This document shows positions 1-8,850 of a stretch of 64,000 nt of DNA, piece by piece; position 1 is the first letter of the stretch; every line of letters begins with the position of its first letter. The translations under genes and the position numbers were made by a program. The DNA comes from JAFMJV01 sp963814315 (GTDB lineage: Bacteria; Chloroflexota; Limnocylindria; Limnocylindrales; CSP1-4). The notes beneath the pieces are model-generated. The model was given only the letters and a program-made list of their open reading frames with translations. It did not search any database and had not been told where the DNA came from. Where the stretch lies: positions 744,001 to 808,000 of the forward strand of contig CAWFCG010000003.1 in assembly GCA_963814315.1 (NCBI GenBank). Direction: 5' to 3'.

Positions 1-1168
1 AGTCGGGCGACCGTGCCAGGGCGGGTGCGGCGGTGGCGGCGCCTGGTGGCGCGGTGAGCTGCTGCACGATGGCCGCGATCTGCTGGCTTGCTCTCGCCTT
101 CGGCTGCGCCAACACGAAAGGCACGCCTTCCGCACTGGTGGCCTTGACCAGTTGCTGGTCATCAGGGATTGCGACATCTGGTAGTCGACCCAGCTCCGTG
201 CCCATCTGTTCCGGCTTGATGCCCGGGCTTCCCGCGCGGTTCATCACCAGCATCATCTTCTGGGGCGGCATGCCCGCAGCGATGAACGACTGTCCGGCGA
301 GGCGGGCGGCCCGGACCGAGCCACGGTCCGGAGTGACGATGCTGATGATGCTGTCAGCATCATCAAGGTAGGCCAGCGTGATGTCAGTGATCGCCGGCGG
401 CGAGTCGATGATGATGACGTTGTAGATCCGGCGCAGCAGGGAGATCACCTTATCCACGTCGCGCGGGGTGATCATCTCCGCCTGCTCGACGCGCGGCGGT
501 GCCAGCAGCAGGTCGATCCCGGACGGGTCCCTCCAAAGCACCGAGGCGAGGTCGCTCTCAGCGATCCGATCGGTCGGGAGTTGCAGGATCGAGGGGGCCG
601 TGTCCGGCACCCGCAGCAGTCCGCGCAGGTCACTGAACTGGAGGTCACCGTCGATGAGCACGACACGAACGCCGGGCATCTGACCGAACGACACCGCGAG
701 GTTGTAGGCGATGGTGGTACGACCCACGCCACCCTTGCCGGAGTAGACCACGTAAGAGCGTGACATGGCGTTGGGGGCACTGGCACGGTAGCGCGCGTTG
801 GAGTGATTGAGGGCGTTCATCAACTCGTAGCCCGAGAAGGGCATCGAGAGCACCTCAGTGATGCCCATGCCTTCGCCGGCCTTCACCGGCTTCTGCGGCA
901 CGGTCACGATGATGATGGGGATACGCAGGCCTGCGTGGCGGACCTGCTCGGCGACCTCCAGGCCGTTCACCTTGCCCTGTAGCAGGGCGTCCACCATCAG
1001 TGCGTCGGGGCGCAATTCACGGATCTGATCCATCACCAAGCGCCCATCGGTAACGGTATCCAGGAGCCGCACCTGCTTCTGGTGTTGGAGAAGGTTTCGC
1101 ACGTACTGCGACACCTGCGGGACATCCTCGACAAGCAGCAGGCGGATCTGGTCTTCGGTAGCCACCAT
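1..1168 (-). CDS. CpaE-like receiver-domain/MinD-family ATPase (3' end cut by window edge)
   Basis: The frame begins with ATG at 1168 and stays open to the left edge, giving 389 codons without a stop. Residues 1-120 or so look like a response-regulator receiver domain (LLLVED near the start, a candidate phospho-acceptor Asp in the ALMVDALL stretch). After a short linker comes a MinD/ParA-type P-loop reading SGKGGVGRTTIAYNLA, followed by VVLIDGD and a later IIIDSPPA Walker B-like segment. This receiver-plus-deviant-Walker arrangement is typical of CpaE/TadZ proteins, which place Flp/Tad pilus machinery at the cell pole. The second Lys of the usual GKGGVGKT is Arg here, which is common in that group. 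It starts 4 bases after the methyltransferase stop, so the two are probably cotranscribed. No other pilus gene is visible, so the Tad role is inferred. Confidence 0.8.
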   Translation of the reverse strand, partial: MVATEDQIRLLLVEDVPQVSQYVRNLLQHQKQVRLLDTVTDGRLVMDQIRELRPDALMVDALLQGKVNGLEVAEQVRHAGLRIPIIIVTVPQKPVKAGEGMGITEVLSMPFSGYELMNALNHSNARYRASAPNAMSRSYVVYSGKGGVGRTTIAYNLAVSFGQMPGVRVVLIDGDLQFSDLRGLLRVPDTAPSILQLPTDRIAESDLASVLWRDPSGIDLLLAPPRVEQAEMITPRDVDKVISLLRRIYNVIIIDSPPAITDITLAYLDDADSIISIVTPDRGSVRAARLAGQSFIAAGMPPQKMMLVMNRAGSPGIKPEQMGTELGRLPDVAIPDDQQLVKATSAEGVPFVLAQPKARASQQIAAIVQQLTAPPGAATAAPALARSPD

Positions 1169-1172
1169 CGGA

Positions 1173-1967
1173 CTATACCAACCGTGCGACGAGGATGGCG
1201 CGGTGACTTCCGGCACCGTATGGGATGGATAGATGGTCCCCCCACAGTTCCACGCGTCCGAAGCCGACTTCCATCGCCAGCCGGCGCAATTGTGGCGCGC
1301 TGACCAGGTGGAGCAGATCGGTCTGGGTGACCCGGGAGACGGGCCCACCATCGGCCGGCGTCCATTCATACAGCTGCGTCAACCGGAGGGTATCCGAGTC
1401 AGGATCGTGGTCGGCGCTGATGGCCTTGCTGACCTCGTCGCCCGTTTCGAGATCGTGGCGCAGCCACTCGTGCTGCAGGCGCCTGTCGTATCGCGCCAGC
1501 TCGGTATCGTCAGGCGTGCCAACCTCGACAGCCGCGATCCCATCGTCCCGGAGGCTCTCTCGCATCGTCACCAGGATGGAGCGACGTGCATCGTCGTCCT
1601 CTGCCAACAAGAATGTATTGACCGCCATCAGCGCGACTCCGAAACGTCGCTCCGTGCGGAAGACGTGGAAATCCGCCTCGTGGAGTTCCAGCCGTTCGCG
1701 CGCCGGTCCGGGCCCCAGCTGCTCCCAGGCTCGACGGGCACGCCGAAGCATGGCCCCATCGAGATCGACGCCGACCACGTCATGCCCGGCGAGCGCCAAC
1801 GGGATGGCCAACCGTCCGCTACCGACGCCGAGCTCCAGGACAGGGCCTCCGGCCTCCCCGGCCAATCGCAGGTACAACTCGGCGTCGTATCCGACATCGA
1901 GGAAGTCGAGGTCGTAGTAGCGCGCCAACCGCTCAGCACGCAGGTCGAACGCCGCGGTGCCGGTCAT
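1173..1967 (-). CDS. Class I SAM-dependent methyltransferase
   Basis: This 264-residue protein has the Rossmann methyltransferase signature. Motif I is VLELGVGSGRLAIPLA near residues 43-58, followed by the acidic motif II VVGVDLDGAML. The rest of the fold follows, with the substrate-side region (EWTPADGGPVSRVTQ) in the C-terminal third. The N-terminal YYDLDF stretch resembles small-molecule methyltransferases of the Methyltransf_25 type. The substrate cannot be told from sequence. It lies immediately upstream of the CpaE-like gene in the same direction. The GC-rich codon use matches its neighbours. Confidence 0.8.
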   Translation of the reverse strand: MTGTAAFDLRAERLARYYDLDFLDVGYDAELYLRLAGEAGGPVLELGVGSGRLAIPLALAGHDVVGVDLDGAMLRRARRAWEQLGPGPARERLELHEADFHVFRTERRFGVALMAVNTFLLAEDDDARRSILVTMRESLRDDGIAAVEVGTPDDTELARYDRRLQHEWLRHDLETGDEVSKAISADHDPDSDTLRLTQLYEWTPADGGPVSRVTQTDLLHLVSAPQLRRLAMEVGFGRVELWGDHLSIPYGAGSHRAILVARLV

Positions 1968-2074
1968 GGGGTCGCCGGGCTCCGGTGCCGCCAGCCTGGA
2001 TATCGTTGCGGTCCGATCACGAGGTCGCTCCCATCATCTGTACGGCGCTACCTCAGCTTGCGCTTGCCACCACA

Positions 2075-2458
2075 TCAGCGGCGCAGGCTGAAGGCGACCT
2101 CGACGAGGACAGCGCCCACGACGAGGAAGAGCAGCACCGGCAGCGTAACGACATCGATGGCGCGAAGCACCACCAGGATGCTGACCAGCAACCCGACCAG
2201 GCCGCTGCGGCGTGCTGAGGTCACAAGGGCGCCGGGCGAGCTCCGGCTCCCCGACCACAGCAGCGGCCAGATCGTCAGCCCCACCGCGAGACCCAGCGCG
2301 AGCGCGCCGAACAACTGGGCCCCAGCGTCCCGCTCCGGTGAGATCGTGGTGAAGACGATAGCGACCACGAACCAGGCCATGATCGCGGCGCTGACGAGGA
2401 TGAGCGTAATCGTGCGTTCGCGAGCAGACACCGGCCGGAGTGTAGACCCGTGGCTCAT
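2075..2458 (-). CDS. Small integral membrane protein
   Basis: This encodes 127 residues with four hydrophobic segments: TLILVSAAIMAWFVVAIVF, a Gly/Ala/Leu-rich second helix, and two in the C-terminal half around GLLVSILVVL and LPVLLFLVVGAVLVEV. It ends in Arg-Arg just after the last helix. The start at 2458 is chosen because its ATG overlaps the stop of the upstream helicase gene in an ATGA, which suggests translational coupling. A longer form from 2491 is possible but would run into the helicase. I do not recognise the family and assign no function. Confidence 0.6.
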   Translation of the reverse strand: MSHGSTLRPVSARERTITLILVSAAIMAWFVVAIVFTTISPERDAGAQLFGALALGLAVGLTIWPLLWSGSRSSPGALVTSARRSGLVGLLVSILVVLRAIDVVTLPVLLFLVVGAVLVEVAFSLRR

Positions 2459-5400
2459 GTAGCGACTGGGCAGATCCGACGGTAGGGGCACCAGTCGCAG
2501 GCCGGGAAACCGGGAGTCGCATCGAAGGCGGCCGCCCGGATCCCTGCTGCGGCCTGGGCGACTCGCTTTCGCGCGCCCTCGAGCTGACGCGTGGTGGGCG
2601 TCACCTGCCCGATGACATCACCCTCCAGGAAGTGCAGCTCGACGGCGGCCGGCTGTTCACCGTGCTCAGCTTCCCACGCGAGCGCATAGAGCTGGAGCTG
2701 CAGTGAACTGCGGGCGCGTTGGCGAGCTCTCCCCGGATCTCGCATGTCACCCGACTTGTAGTCGGTGATGATGATGCCCTTGGCGGTACGCCGGACGGCG
2801 TCGTAGCGCCCGCGAACACGGTCATCCCCGATCAGTACCGAGAACGGCTGCTCCACCGCCACGATCTCATCGTCGCTGCCCGAGCTGTGATCGGCAAAGC
2901 GTGCCAGCGCCGCGTGGCCCGCTTTCAGGCGTGCAGCCTCATGTGCCTGTGACAGGAAGCCCTCGCTCTGCCAGTGCGCCAGCAACGTGTCATCGAGTCG
3001 TGCGGCGTCCACTTGCTCACCGCGCAGTCGCTGGCCGTTGGCCACGGCGGCGGCCTGGTGGAGCGCGTTCCCGAACACGAGCGCATGGTGCGGAGCAGTG
3101 GGGACACGCACCTGGTGCCGCAGGCGGTACTTGAGCGGGCACGCGAGGAAGTCATCGATCTGGGTGTAGCTGAGCGTGAGCGGCTCCGCTCCCGCCGCTC
3201 CAAAGCGAACCTGAACGCCGTTCCCGACGACAGTTTCCCGGGGCGGCTCCAGGCTGAGCTTGGCGGTTTCAACGGTGGCATCATCGACCTCCCGTCCCAG
3301 GGCTTCGGCCAGGAAGGTGGACGGCCGGCGGTGTCGACCGCCCGACCGACCGGCGGCGGCGTGGCTGAGGATGAGCTCGTCCCGGGCGCGCGTCATGGCG
3401 ACATAGAAGAGTCGCCGTTCTTCAGCCTGGTGGGCCACGGACAGGTCACGCTCACGTCTTCCGGTCAGTGCTGCTGGCAGCGTCAACAGGTCGCGACGTG
3501 CCCGTATGGGGAAGCGGCCATCGGCCAGCCCGACCACGTAGACCACGGGGAACTCCAGACCCTTGGCCTGGTGCACCGTCAAGACGGAGACGGCATCGAC
3601 GTGGTCGTCGCTTTCGGGCGTGACCGGGTCATGGCCCGCATCAATGAGTGCGCGCAGCGCAGGCACCACTGTGGCCAGCCGCGGATCATCTACGATATCG
3701 GCATGCTCCTTGACGATCTCGAAGAGGCGAGCGATGCGGCGGAGTGGGGCATCATCACCCTGTTCAGCCGAGGCCACGAGGCGCTTGAGCCAGCCGCTGC
3801 GCCCGAGATGGTCGTAGAGGACGACCGGCGCCGGCCGCTGGTGCGCGGCCTCGATCGACTGCTGTAAGTCGTTGACCAGTCGCCCCAACACCGTCCGGGT
3901 CGCCGGTGTCAGGCGCAAGAGCCCTGGCTGCTCCACCAGCTCCGTGGCGATGTCCCACAGGCTCCGTCGCCGGCGGTTGGCGAGCTCGCAGACCCGCGTC
4001 AGGTCATGACCTCCGAGCCCATACGGCTCGGAGGTCATGACCGCATACATGTCCTCCGACGAGGCCGGGGCGTGGATGACTCGCATCAGACTGAACACAT
4101 CACGAACCTCTCGATGCCCCAGCAGGCCAGAGGCACCTGAGAAACGCCGTGGGATGCCCAGGACATCCAGGCTGGCTAGCACGGGTGTCGCGTCAGCATT
4201 TGTGCGCACGAGCACCGCGATGGATCGAGGTGACGTGCGGCGGCCCAGTCGGTGCTGGATGTCCGCGGCCACCGCGTCAGCTTCATCGGCAGCGGTCCGG
4301 TAGGCGTGGTGCGTCACCAGCGCCGGCCGGCGAGAACGCCGCACCGCCGTCAGCGTCTTGTCCAGCCCGCGCTGGATCTCGAGACGATCAGGGTCGTTAT
4401 GCCGGATGAGTCGGCGCGCCGTTTCAAGGATGGGCTTGCGTGAACGGTAGTTCCGACGCAGCACGACGTCCTGGACGCCGCGATACATGACGTCAAGCTC
4501 CGCCAGACCCTGCCCCACGGCGCCGCGGAACGAGTAGATCGCCTGGTCGTCGTCCCCGACGAACATGACGTTGCCGGCCGCGCCGGCCAGTTGGCGGACC
4601 AGCCGGTGTTGCTGCGGGTTGGCGTCCTGTGCCTCATCCACGACGAGGTAGCGGAAGCGGCGCCGCAGGATGGAGCGTACGGCCGGTCGTTCTTCGAGGA
4701 GGCGGACCGCCTCAGCCACCTGGTCGCCGTGATCGACGAACGAGCGGTCGATCAGCAGGCGCTGGTAGGCCGCGTAGGCGCGGGCCAGCTCAGCGTCCGC
4801 CGAAGCCTCGTCGAGTAGACCCGCCAGTGCTTCCTGCGCCGCGTCATCCGACGTGGTGTCCAGCGCCGCGCGGGCACCCGCTTCGAGTTCCCGAGCATAG
4901 GCAGCCAAGTCCTCGGCCCTGATGCCCTCCTCCTTGGCGTGCCCGAAGAGGTCCACGAGCCCAGCCACGAATCGGGTGGGATCGACCCAGTGGCAGGTAG
5001 CGCTCAAGGCCCAGCTCGAAGACATGGTCCCGGAGCAGGACGATGGCCTGAGAGCGCCCCACCACCCGTGGATCAGTCGGTCGGCCGATGGTGTGTCCGT
5101 GTTCACGCAGCAGCCAGTCACCGAAGGCATGGAAGGTGTGGATGGCCGTATCAGCTTGCCCATAGGGCACCAGCAGATCGATGCGCGCCTGCATCTCCTC
5201 CGCGGCACGTTCGGTGAAGGTCAGCGCCAGGATCTCCGAAGGGCGAGCGCGCTTGCTGGCGATGAGCCACGCCACGCGCCGAGTGATGACCTCCGTCTTG
5301 CCGGTGCCGGGTCCTGCGACCACGAGCACCGGGCCATCCGCGTGCGTGACCGCCCGTCTCTGGCGCCGGTCCAGCCCGGCGAGCAGCTGACGCACACCGT

Positions 5401-5482
5401 CGATAGCGACCGGGCTCGATGGCGGAAGGTCGTTCGCCGGCCCGGGGCCGAGTGGTTGGTGGATCATGTGGCTAGCAGTCAT
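2455..5482 (-). CDS. UvrD/PcrA-type helicase fused to a RecB-like Fe-S nuclease domain (one frameshift)
   Basis: The N-terminal part starts at 5482 and carries motif I, AGPGTGKTEVITRR, near residue 57, and the TFTERAAEEM motif Ia. The reading frame then changes near 4984, and the C-terminal part continues for about 840 residues. It holds the LVVDEAQD box (motif II), GDDDQAIYSFRGA (motif III), VLTVHQAKGLEFPVVYVVG (motif V) and AMTRARDELILS (motif VI). The tail is a PD-(D/E)XK nuclease: LSYTQIDDFLACPLKYRL, ITDYKSGD, a QLQLYALAW motif and a terminal CDWCPYRRIC. Together with the earlier Cys this makes an AddB/AdnAB-style four-Cys iron-sulphur cluster. The intact protein would be about 1,008 residues and would act in double-strand-break processing. 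One extra base within GGTCGATC explains the shift; the joined protein reads LPLGDPTRF, as is usual in this family. A sequencing error is likely. Confidence 0.85.
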
Positions 5483-5562
5483 CGATCGGAAGACTGGGCC
5501 CTCATCGTGCCAGCTCTGGTGTCACAGATCCAGTGCCACGGACCCGGGCCTCATCGCCGGAC

Positions 5563-6036
5563 TCAGGTATTGACGCCAGCCTCTCGGAGGGCCTGCGCTT
5601 CCTCGCCGGATAGTGGTGCGTCTGCGACGCCTCGGCGGACGGCCTTGATATACACACGGGTCGTGGGACGCGAATGCAGGCTGCTGAGAACGAGGCCATC
5701 GCCATCATCATCGACCAGCGCCAACGCGAACGACTGCGCGCCACCGGCGTCGGCGAAGGCGTCGAAGCGCACCAGGCCGATGCGCGAGATCGCGCCAGCT
5801 CCTCGCGCGGTGCCGCGCACCGTCGCGCCACCCTCCGTCGAGCCATGCTGTGCATCGACGTCGGTCTCCAACACCTCGAGTCGCTGGCCGACCTGCGCCA
5901 GGCGCCGCTCCAGGTCCTTGACGCGGGCACTGCCCGTGGCGAGGTCGCCCTCTCGCTGTGACCGCAACACGAATGCCAACGCCACGCCGGCTGCGACCAG
6001 GGCCACCATGGCCAGCAGGATCGCCAATCCATCCAT
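5563..6036 (-). CDS. DUF4446 family protein
   Basis: The 157-residue protein begins with one membrane helix (GLAILLAMVALVAAGVALAFVLRS). A coiled-coil-like segment follows (VKDLERRLAQVGQRLEVLE). The conserved C-terminal DUF4446 region includes ISRIGLVRFDAFADAGGAQSF, ALALVDDDGDGLVLSSLHSR and the TRVYIKAV strand. The ATG at 6036 is chosen because it puts the membrane helix at the extreme N-terminus, as in the family; the upstream extension is low-complexity and unsupported. Members are widespread in Firmicutes and Chloroflexi, and their function is not established. It is a single gene divergent from the small gene at 6141. Confidence 0.8.
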   Translation of the reverse strand: MDGLAILLAMVALVAAGVALAFVLRSQREGDLATGSARVKDLERRLAQVGQRLEVLETDVDAQHGSTEGGATVRGTARGAGAISRIGLVRFDAFADAGGAQSFALALVDDDGDGLVLSSLHSRPTTRVYIKAVRRGVADAPLSGEEAQALREAGVNT

Positions 6037-6140
6037 CCGTCGATCGTAACAGCGAGCGCAGGCGGCGTCGTGTCGTCGTTCCGGGCCTGCCGGTGCTATC
6101 CTCTTCGCCGGTTCCCACATCCATGCGCCGAGGAGATCAC

Positions 6141-6539
6141 GTGGCCAAGCGGGCACGCGCCAGCCGCTCCGCTCACCGACCGGGTGGGCAGGGGCCAACT
6201 CGTACCAAGCAGACGGTCGACCCCTCGTCACCCGCTGTCGATGACGTCCCTGCAGGCGTGACGGATGCGGCTTATGACCTCACCGACGAGGCCATCGAGG
6301 CCCAATACAGTGAGGTATCGGTTGAGGCCACCGCTGTGGCGGCGCCAACGCGCCGGACACGGCAGGACCGTCGGCGCGCCAAGAGTCGACCTGATGACTT
6401 GGCTGCGCGCGCCTCAGCTGAAGATGTGTGGGTGCGTGAGGATCTGCGACGGATCGGCATCGTCACGGCCATCCTGGTGGCCGGACTGGCGCTCGCATGG
6501 GTGCTCTTCGTTCCGCTGGACCTGTTGGGCCTGTACTAG
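6141..6539 (+). CDS. Small single-pass membrane protein
   Basis: A GTG start at 6141 is preceded by an AGGAGA ribosome-binding site four bases upstream. It gives 132 residues. The first 90 are charged and low in hydrophobics, with basic clusters (AKRARASRS, RRTRQDRRRAK) and an acidic middle. A single membrane helix near the C-terminus (GIVTAILVAGLALAWVLF) is followed by VPLDLLGLY. The layout suggests a cytoplasmic tail anchored at the C-terminus. The family is not recognised. Confidence 0.6.
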   Translation: MAKRARASRSAHRPGGQGPTRTKQTVDPSSPAVDDVPAGVTDAAYDLTDEAIEAQYSEVSVEATAVAAPTRRTRQDRRRAKSRPDDLAARASAEDVWVREDLRRIGIVTAILVAGLALAWVLFVPLDLLGLY

Positions 6540-6564
6540 GCCCCCACTGGCAGATCGTTCAGGT

Positions 6565-6858
6565 CTAGCCGCGCGGCTTGGACACCGTGCCCCTCGAGCG
6601 CAGCCAACCCCAGATCGCAAGCACCACGATGGCGCCGACCGTGGAGCCGATAAGTCCGGTCGGGTGGATGGCGAAGCCGTCGCCGCCGAAGATGCCCTCA
6701 CCGCCGAGCAGGTTACCTATGGCGCCGCCCACGAACGAGCCGATGATGCCGGCCACGAAAAGCTCCCAGGTCTCAAAGCCCTTGCCCTTGCCCACCACGA
6801 GGTTGGCGATGAAGCCCGCCACCAGCGGGATGACGACCAATGCGAGGATGAAGAACAC
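6565..6858 (-). CDS. GlsB/YeaQ/YmgE-family stress-associated membrane protein
   Basis: This 97-residue protein is almost entirely hydrophobic, with three membrane helices. It has the Gly-rich GIIGSFVGGAIGNLL motif characteristic of the transglycosylase-associated (YeaQ/YmgE) family. The helices are FFILALVVIPLVAGFIANLVVG, the Gly-rich central helix, and GLIGSTVGAIVVLAIWGWL. Family members are induced by general and envelope stress in several bacteria; the molecular role is unknown. It stands alone on the minus strand, convergent with the gene at 6141. Confidence 0.8.
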   Translation of the reverse strand: MFFILALVVIPLVAGFIANLVVGKGKGFETWELFVAGIIGSFVGGAIGNLLGGEGIFGGDGFAIHPTGLIGSTVGAIVVLAIWGWLRSRGTVSKPRG

Positions 6859-7003
6859 GTTGGACTCCCGGTTCGGTTGAGGTGTGGCGTCAGAGTCTAC
6901 GGCCTAGAGCGGCCGCGCGTGCCGCCTCGATGATGGACGTGACTCCAGCGCGCGACCATACTGACCTGATGATGGCCGCCACGTTCTCGCGACCGGTCTG
7001 AGC

Positions 7004-7456
7004 GTGGACCGGTCGTTCTGGATCTCCATCCTGCTGTTGGCCTTGTCGCTGGCGCTCGTGCTCAGTGGTCGAGCCATCCTCGAAGCGAACCATGGACTCC
7101 ACGGCGAGGCACTGTTGGCCGAGATCGATGCGCTTGAGGGCCGACCATCGAGCGTTGCGCTGGCCGACCGCGTGACCGAGGCTGCCGGTTGCATCCGTGG
7201 GTTCCGCCCCGAAGTGAGATCGTGCTGGTACGTCTGGGCCGAGCCGTCGCGGCCCGACTACCTGCGGGTGGTCGCCCAGCGCGTCCGGGACGACGGCGGC
7301 GGCGAAGCGACCCGCTGGACCTTGGCGGCGCTCCCGTTCTGGCTGCTCGCCGGCATCAGCGCCTGGAAGGCCACCCGCCCCAAGCGGGCATACCGGCCGC
7401 GACCGATCATGCCCAGCGGCCGCGAGGAGCAGCCGCCACGCCGCCTGGTGTCGTGA
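7004..7456 (+). CDS. Membrane protein of unknown function
   Basis: A GTG at 7004 opens a 150-residue frame. There is an N-terminal membrane anchor (ISILLLALSLALVLSGRAIL), a soluble central part containing two Cys residues (GCIRGFRPEVRSCWYVW) and a second membrane helix (WTLAALPFWLLAGISAW). The C-terminal tail is basic and Pro-rich. The two Cys lie in the segment between the helices, which would be extracytoplasmic if the N-terminus is inside, so a disulphide is possible. No family is recognised. No clear Shine-Dalgarno sequence precedes the GTG, so the start is moderately uncertain. Confidence 0.55.
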   Translation: MDRSFWISILLLALSLALVLSGRAILEANHGLHGEALLAEIDALEGRPSSVALADRVTEAAGCIRGFRPEVRSCWYVWAEPSRPDYLRVVAQRVRDDGGGEATRWTLAALPFWLLAGISAWKATRPKRAYRPRPIMPSGREEQPPRRLVS

Positions 7457-7489
7457 CGCACCTCAGAGATCCGCGCCGGGTGCTGGCGC

Positions 7490-7669
7490 CTAGCGTTGAC
7501 GCGGCCGCCGCTTCCGGCTCCCCTGCCCTCTCGCCTCCGCAAGCGATTCCATGCGTTCGCTGATCCGCGCCTCCCAGCCCTCGCGCGTGGGTTCGTAGTA
7601 GCGCTGGCCCACACGCTCGTCAGGTAGGTACTACTGCTCGAAATCGCCGCCCTCGTACTCGTGGGGCAT
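7490..7669 (-). pseudogene. C-terminal remnant of a canonical rarA (mgsA)
   Basis: The minus strand from 7669 encodes MPHEYEGGDFEQ, then an in-frame TAG, then YLPDERVGQRYYEP and a basic tail ending at 7490. This matches the usual end of RarA/MgsA (a PHDYPGG...QQYLPD...RYYEPT pattern). The second Gln codon of the expected QQ has become TAG, a single C-to-T change. No ATPase core lies directly upstream. Another rarA piece sits about 900 bp away at 8526-8698. These are leftovers of a once complete gene. Confidence 0.7.
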
Positions 7670-7749
7670 CGATCCATTGTCCCCGGATGTACGACGGTCG
7701 GTCACGACTCGCCCACAGCCGACTTAGGAACTCGGCTCCCTGGGGGGAT

Positions 7750-7857
7750 CTACACGACGATTGGGATGAAGTCCTTCCAGTGCGACGTGTCGCAGTAGAA
7801 CTTCCAGACCTGCTCGAAGGGCGCCTCGATCCGGGTCTCCACACGGATGTGCTGCAT
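7750..7857 (-). pseudogene. Truncated SRPBCC-family protein (N-terminal 35 residues)
   Basis: Minus-strand ATG at 7857 begins MQHIRVETRIEAPFEQVWKF, followed by YCDTSHWKDFIPIVV and a TAG at 7750. This is a clear start of an SRPBCC (START/Bet v1-like) domain: strand, IEAP, then a helix with VW. Nothing downstream continues the roughly 140-residue domain, so only the first strand and helix remain. It lies between the two rarA remnants in the degraded patch. Confidence 0.55.
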
Positions 7858-7975
7858 GACCAACGCCCCCATATCCTCGGCGGGCAGGGTTCGCAAGTGG
7901 CTCGACACGGTCCCGGCGGCCAGGGTGTGGGCCGTGCCTCATCGCCTCCTGCTACCAGTAGGTTCTAGTCCCGGC

Positions 7976-8165
7976 GTCTACGGGTACATCTTCATGCCGC
8001 CCGCCGCTATGCTCGCCGACGCCGGCTTGGTCGAGGAGTAGGTCGCCGAGGACGACAAGCCTGCCGTGCGCCTCACGCCCGATGGTGAGCGCGTGGGTCC
8101 GCCAGTCAGCGATGAGCGGCGATCCTGACCGGGTGCTCACGGCGCTGCAGGAGGCACAGGAGTAG
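7976..8165 (+). pseudogene. Broken C-terminal piece of a winged-helix-like protein
   Basis: The plus strand reads VYGYIFMPPAAMLADAGLVEE, then TAG, then VAEDDKPAVRLTPDGERVG. After a one-base shift it ends SGDPDRVLTALQEAQE and a stop at 8165. The ALADAGLVE...RLTPDGERV pattern resembles the wing and last helix of small winged-helix regulators. A stop plus a shift within 60 codons, and no recognisable N-terminal half, mark it as a remnant. The family assignment is tentative. Confidence 0.35.
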
Positions 8166-8227
8166 CCGGTCAGAAGTCTGAGGCCTGCCCCTCGCGGGAC
8201 GGCCTCAGACTCTTCGTTCATACGCGG

Positions 8228-8368
8228 TTACTGGATGGTGAGCGGAATGTTCTGGATGGTCGCCTGGTATTTGCAGCCGATGTTGTTGGCCGCCCCTGAG
8301 TTGTTGATGGCGACCTGCACGTTGTACTGGCTATCGGCTATGACCGAGGTCTTGAAGCCGATGTGGAA
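8228..8368 (-). pseudogene. C-terminal fragment of a beta-rich (secreted-type) protein
   Basis: The last 45 or so residues before the TAA at 8228 read as alternating polar/hydrophobic strands rich in Asn, Ser and Gln (FKTSVIADSQYNVQVAINNS and CKYQATIQNIPLTI). Base composition is less GC-rich here than in flanking genes. Upstream the frame runs into rarA-like sequence of another frame, so no complete gene exists. The family is not recognised. Confidence 0.3.
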
Positions 8369-8525
8369 CGAGCCAGCGCCATCCGTGCAGTGCTGAACAT
8401 CCTCGAATCGGCGGTCGCGATGGCCGGTGCCCGCGCTGATGGCGATGAGATGTTCACGAGCCTTGGTCGCCAGCTCGACAAAGCCGGCAAAGTTGCGCTC
8501 GTCACGTCGTGCCCGATCCCACTCG

Positions 8526-8698
8526 GCCCAGGTCCTCGTCCTCAAGCAACTCCATCCTGAACACGCGCAATCGTGAGAGCAGCGCCGAGTTGACCTCGAA
8601 GTTGGGGTCTCCGTGGTTGCACCGATGAGCGTCACCACGCCCTCCTCGACATGCGGCAGCAGCGCGTCCCGCTGGGCCTTGTTGAAGCGAAGATTCTT
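8526..8698 (-). pseudogene. Internal remnant of canonical rarA (Walker B to sensor region)
   Basis: On the minus strand, LRFNKAQRDALLPHVEEG, VVTLIGATTE and, after a one-base deletion, PNFEVNSALLSRLRVFRMEL match the Walker B/sensor 1 region of ordinary RarA (HRFNKAQQDALLPHVE...ATTENPSFEVN). Similarity ends at LLEDEDLG, with unrelated sequence after it. It is in the same orientation as the C-terminal remnant at 7490-7669 and as the intact divergent copy at 8851-10065. Confidence 0.7.
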
Positions 8699-8850
8699 CC
8701 GACAGTCCAATCGTGTCGTACCGACAAGGTGCCTCAAGCGAGCGGCACACAAGGCAGGGAACGCTCGCGCGGGGTACGGGGAAACCGTCGAGGACGTGGC
8801 CCTGATCTCACGGTGAGCCGGCGTCAGGCTGCATCATCCTGCAGGCAGTG

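Noticed and set aside
8363..8560. A plus-strand stretch (VLNILESAVAMAGARADGDE) slightly like the RarA lid region
   Set aside because: It is in the opposite direction to the other rarA pieces, and the resemblance is short enough to be chance.
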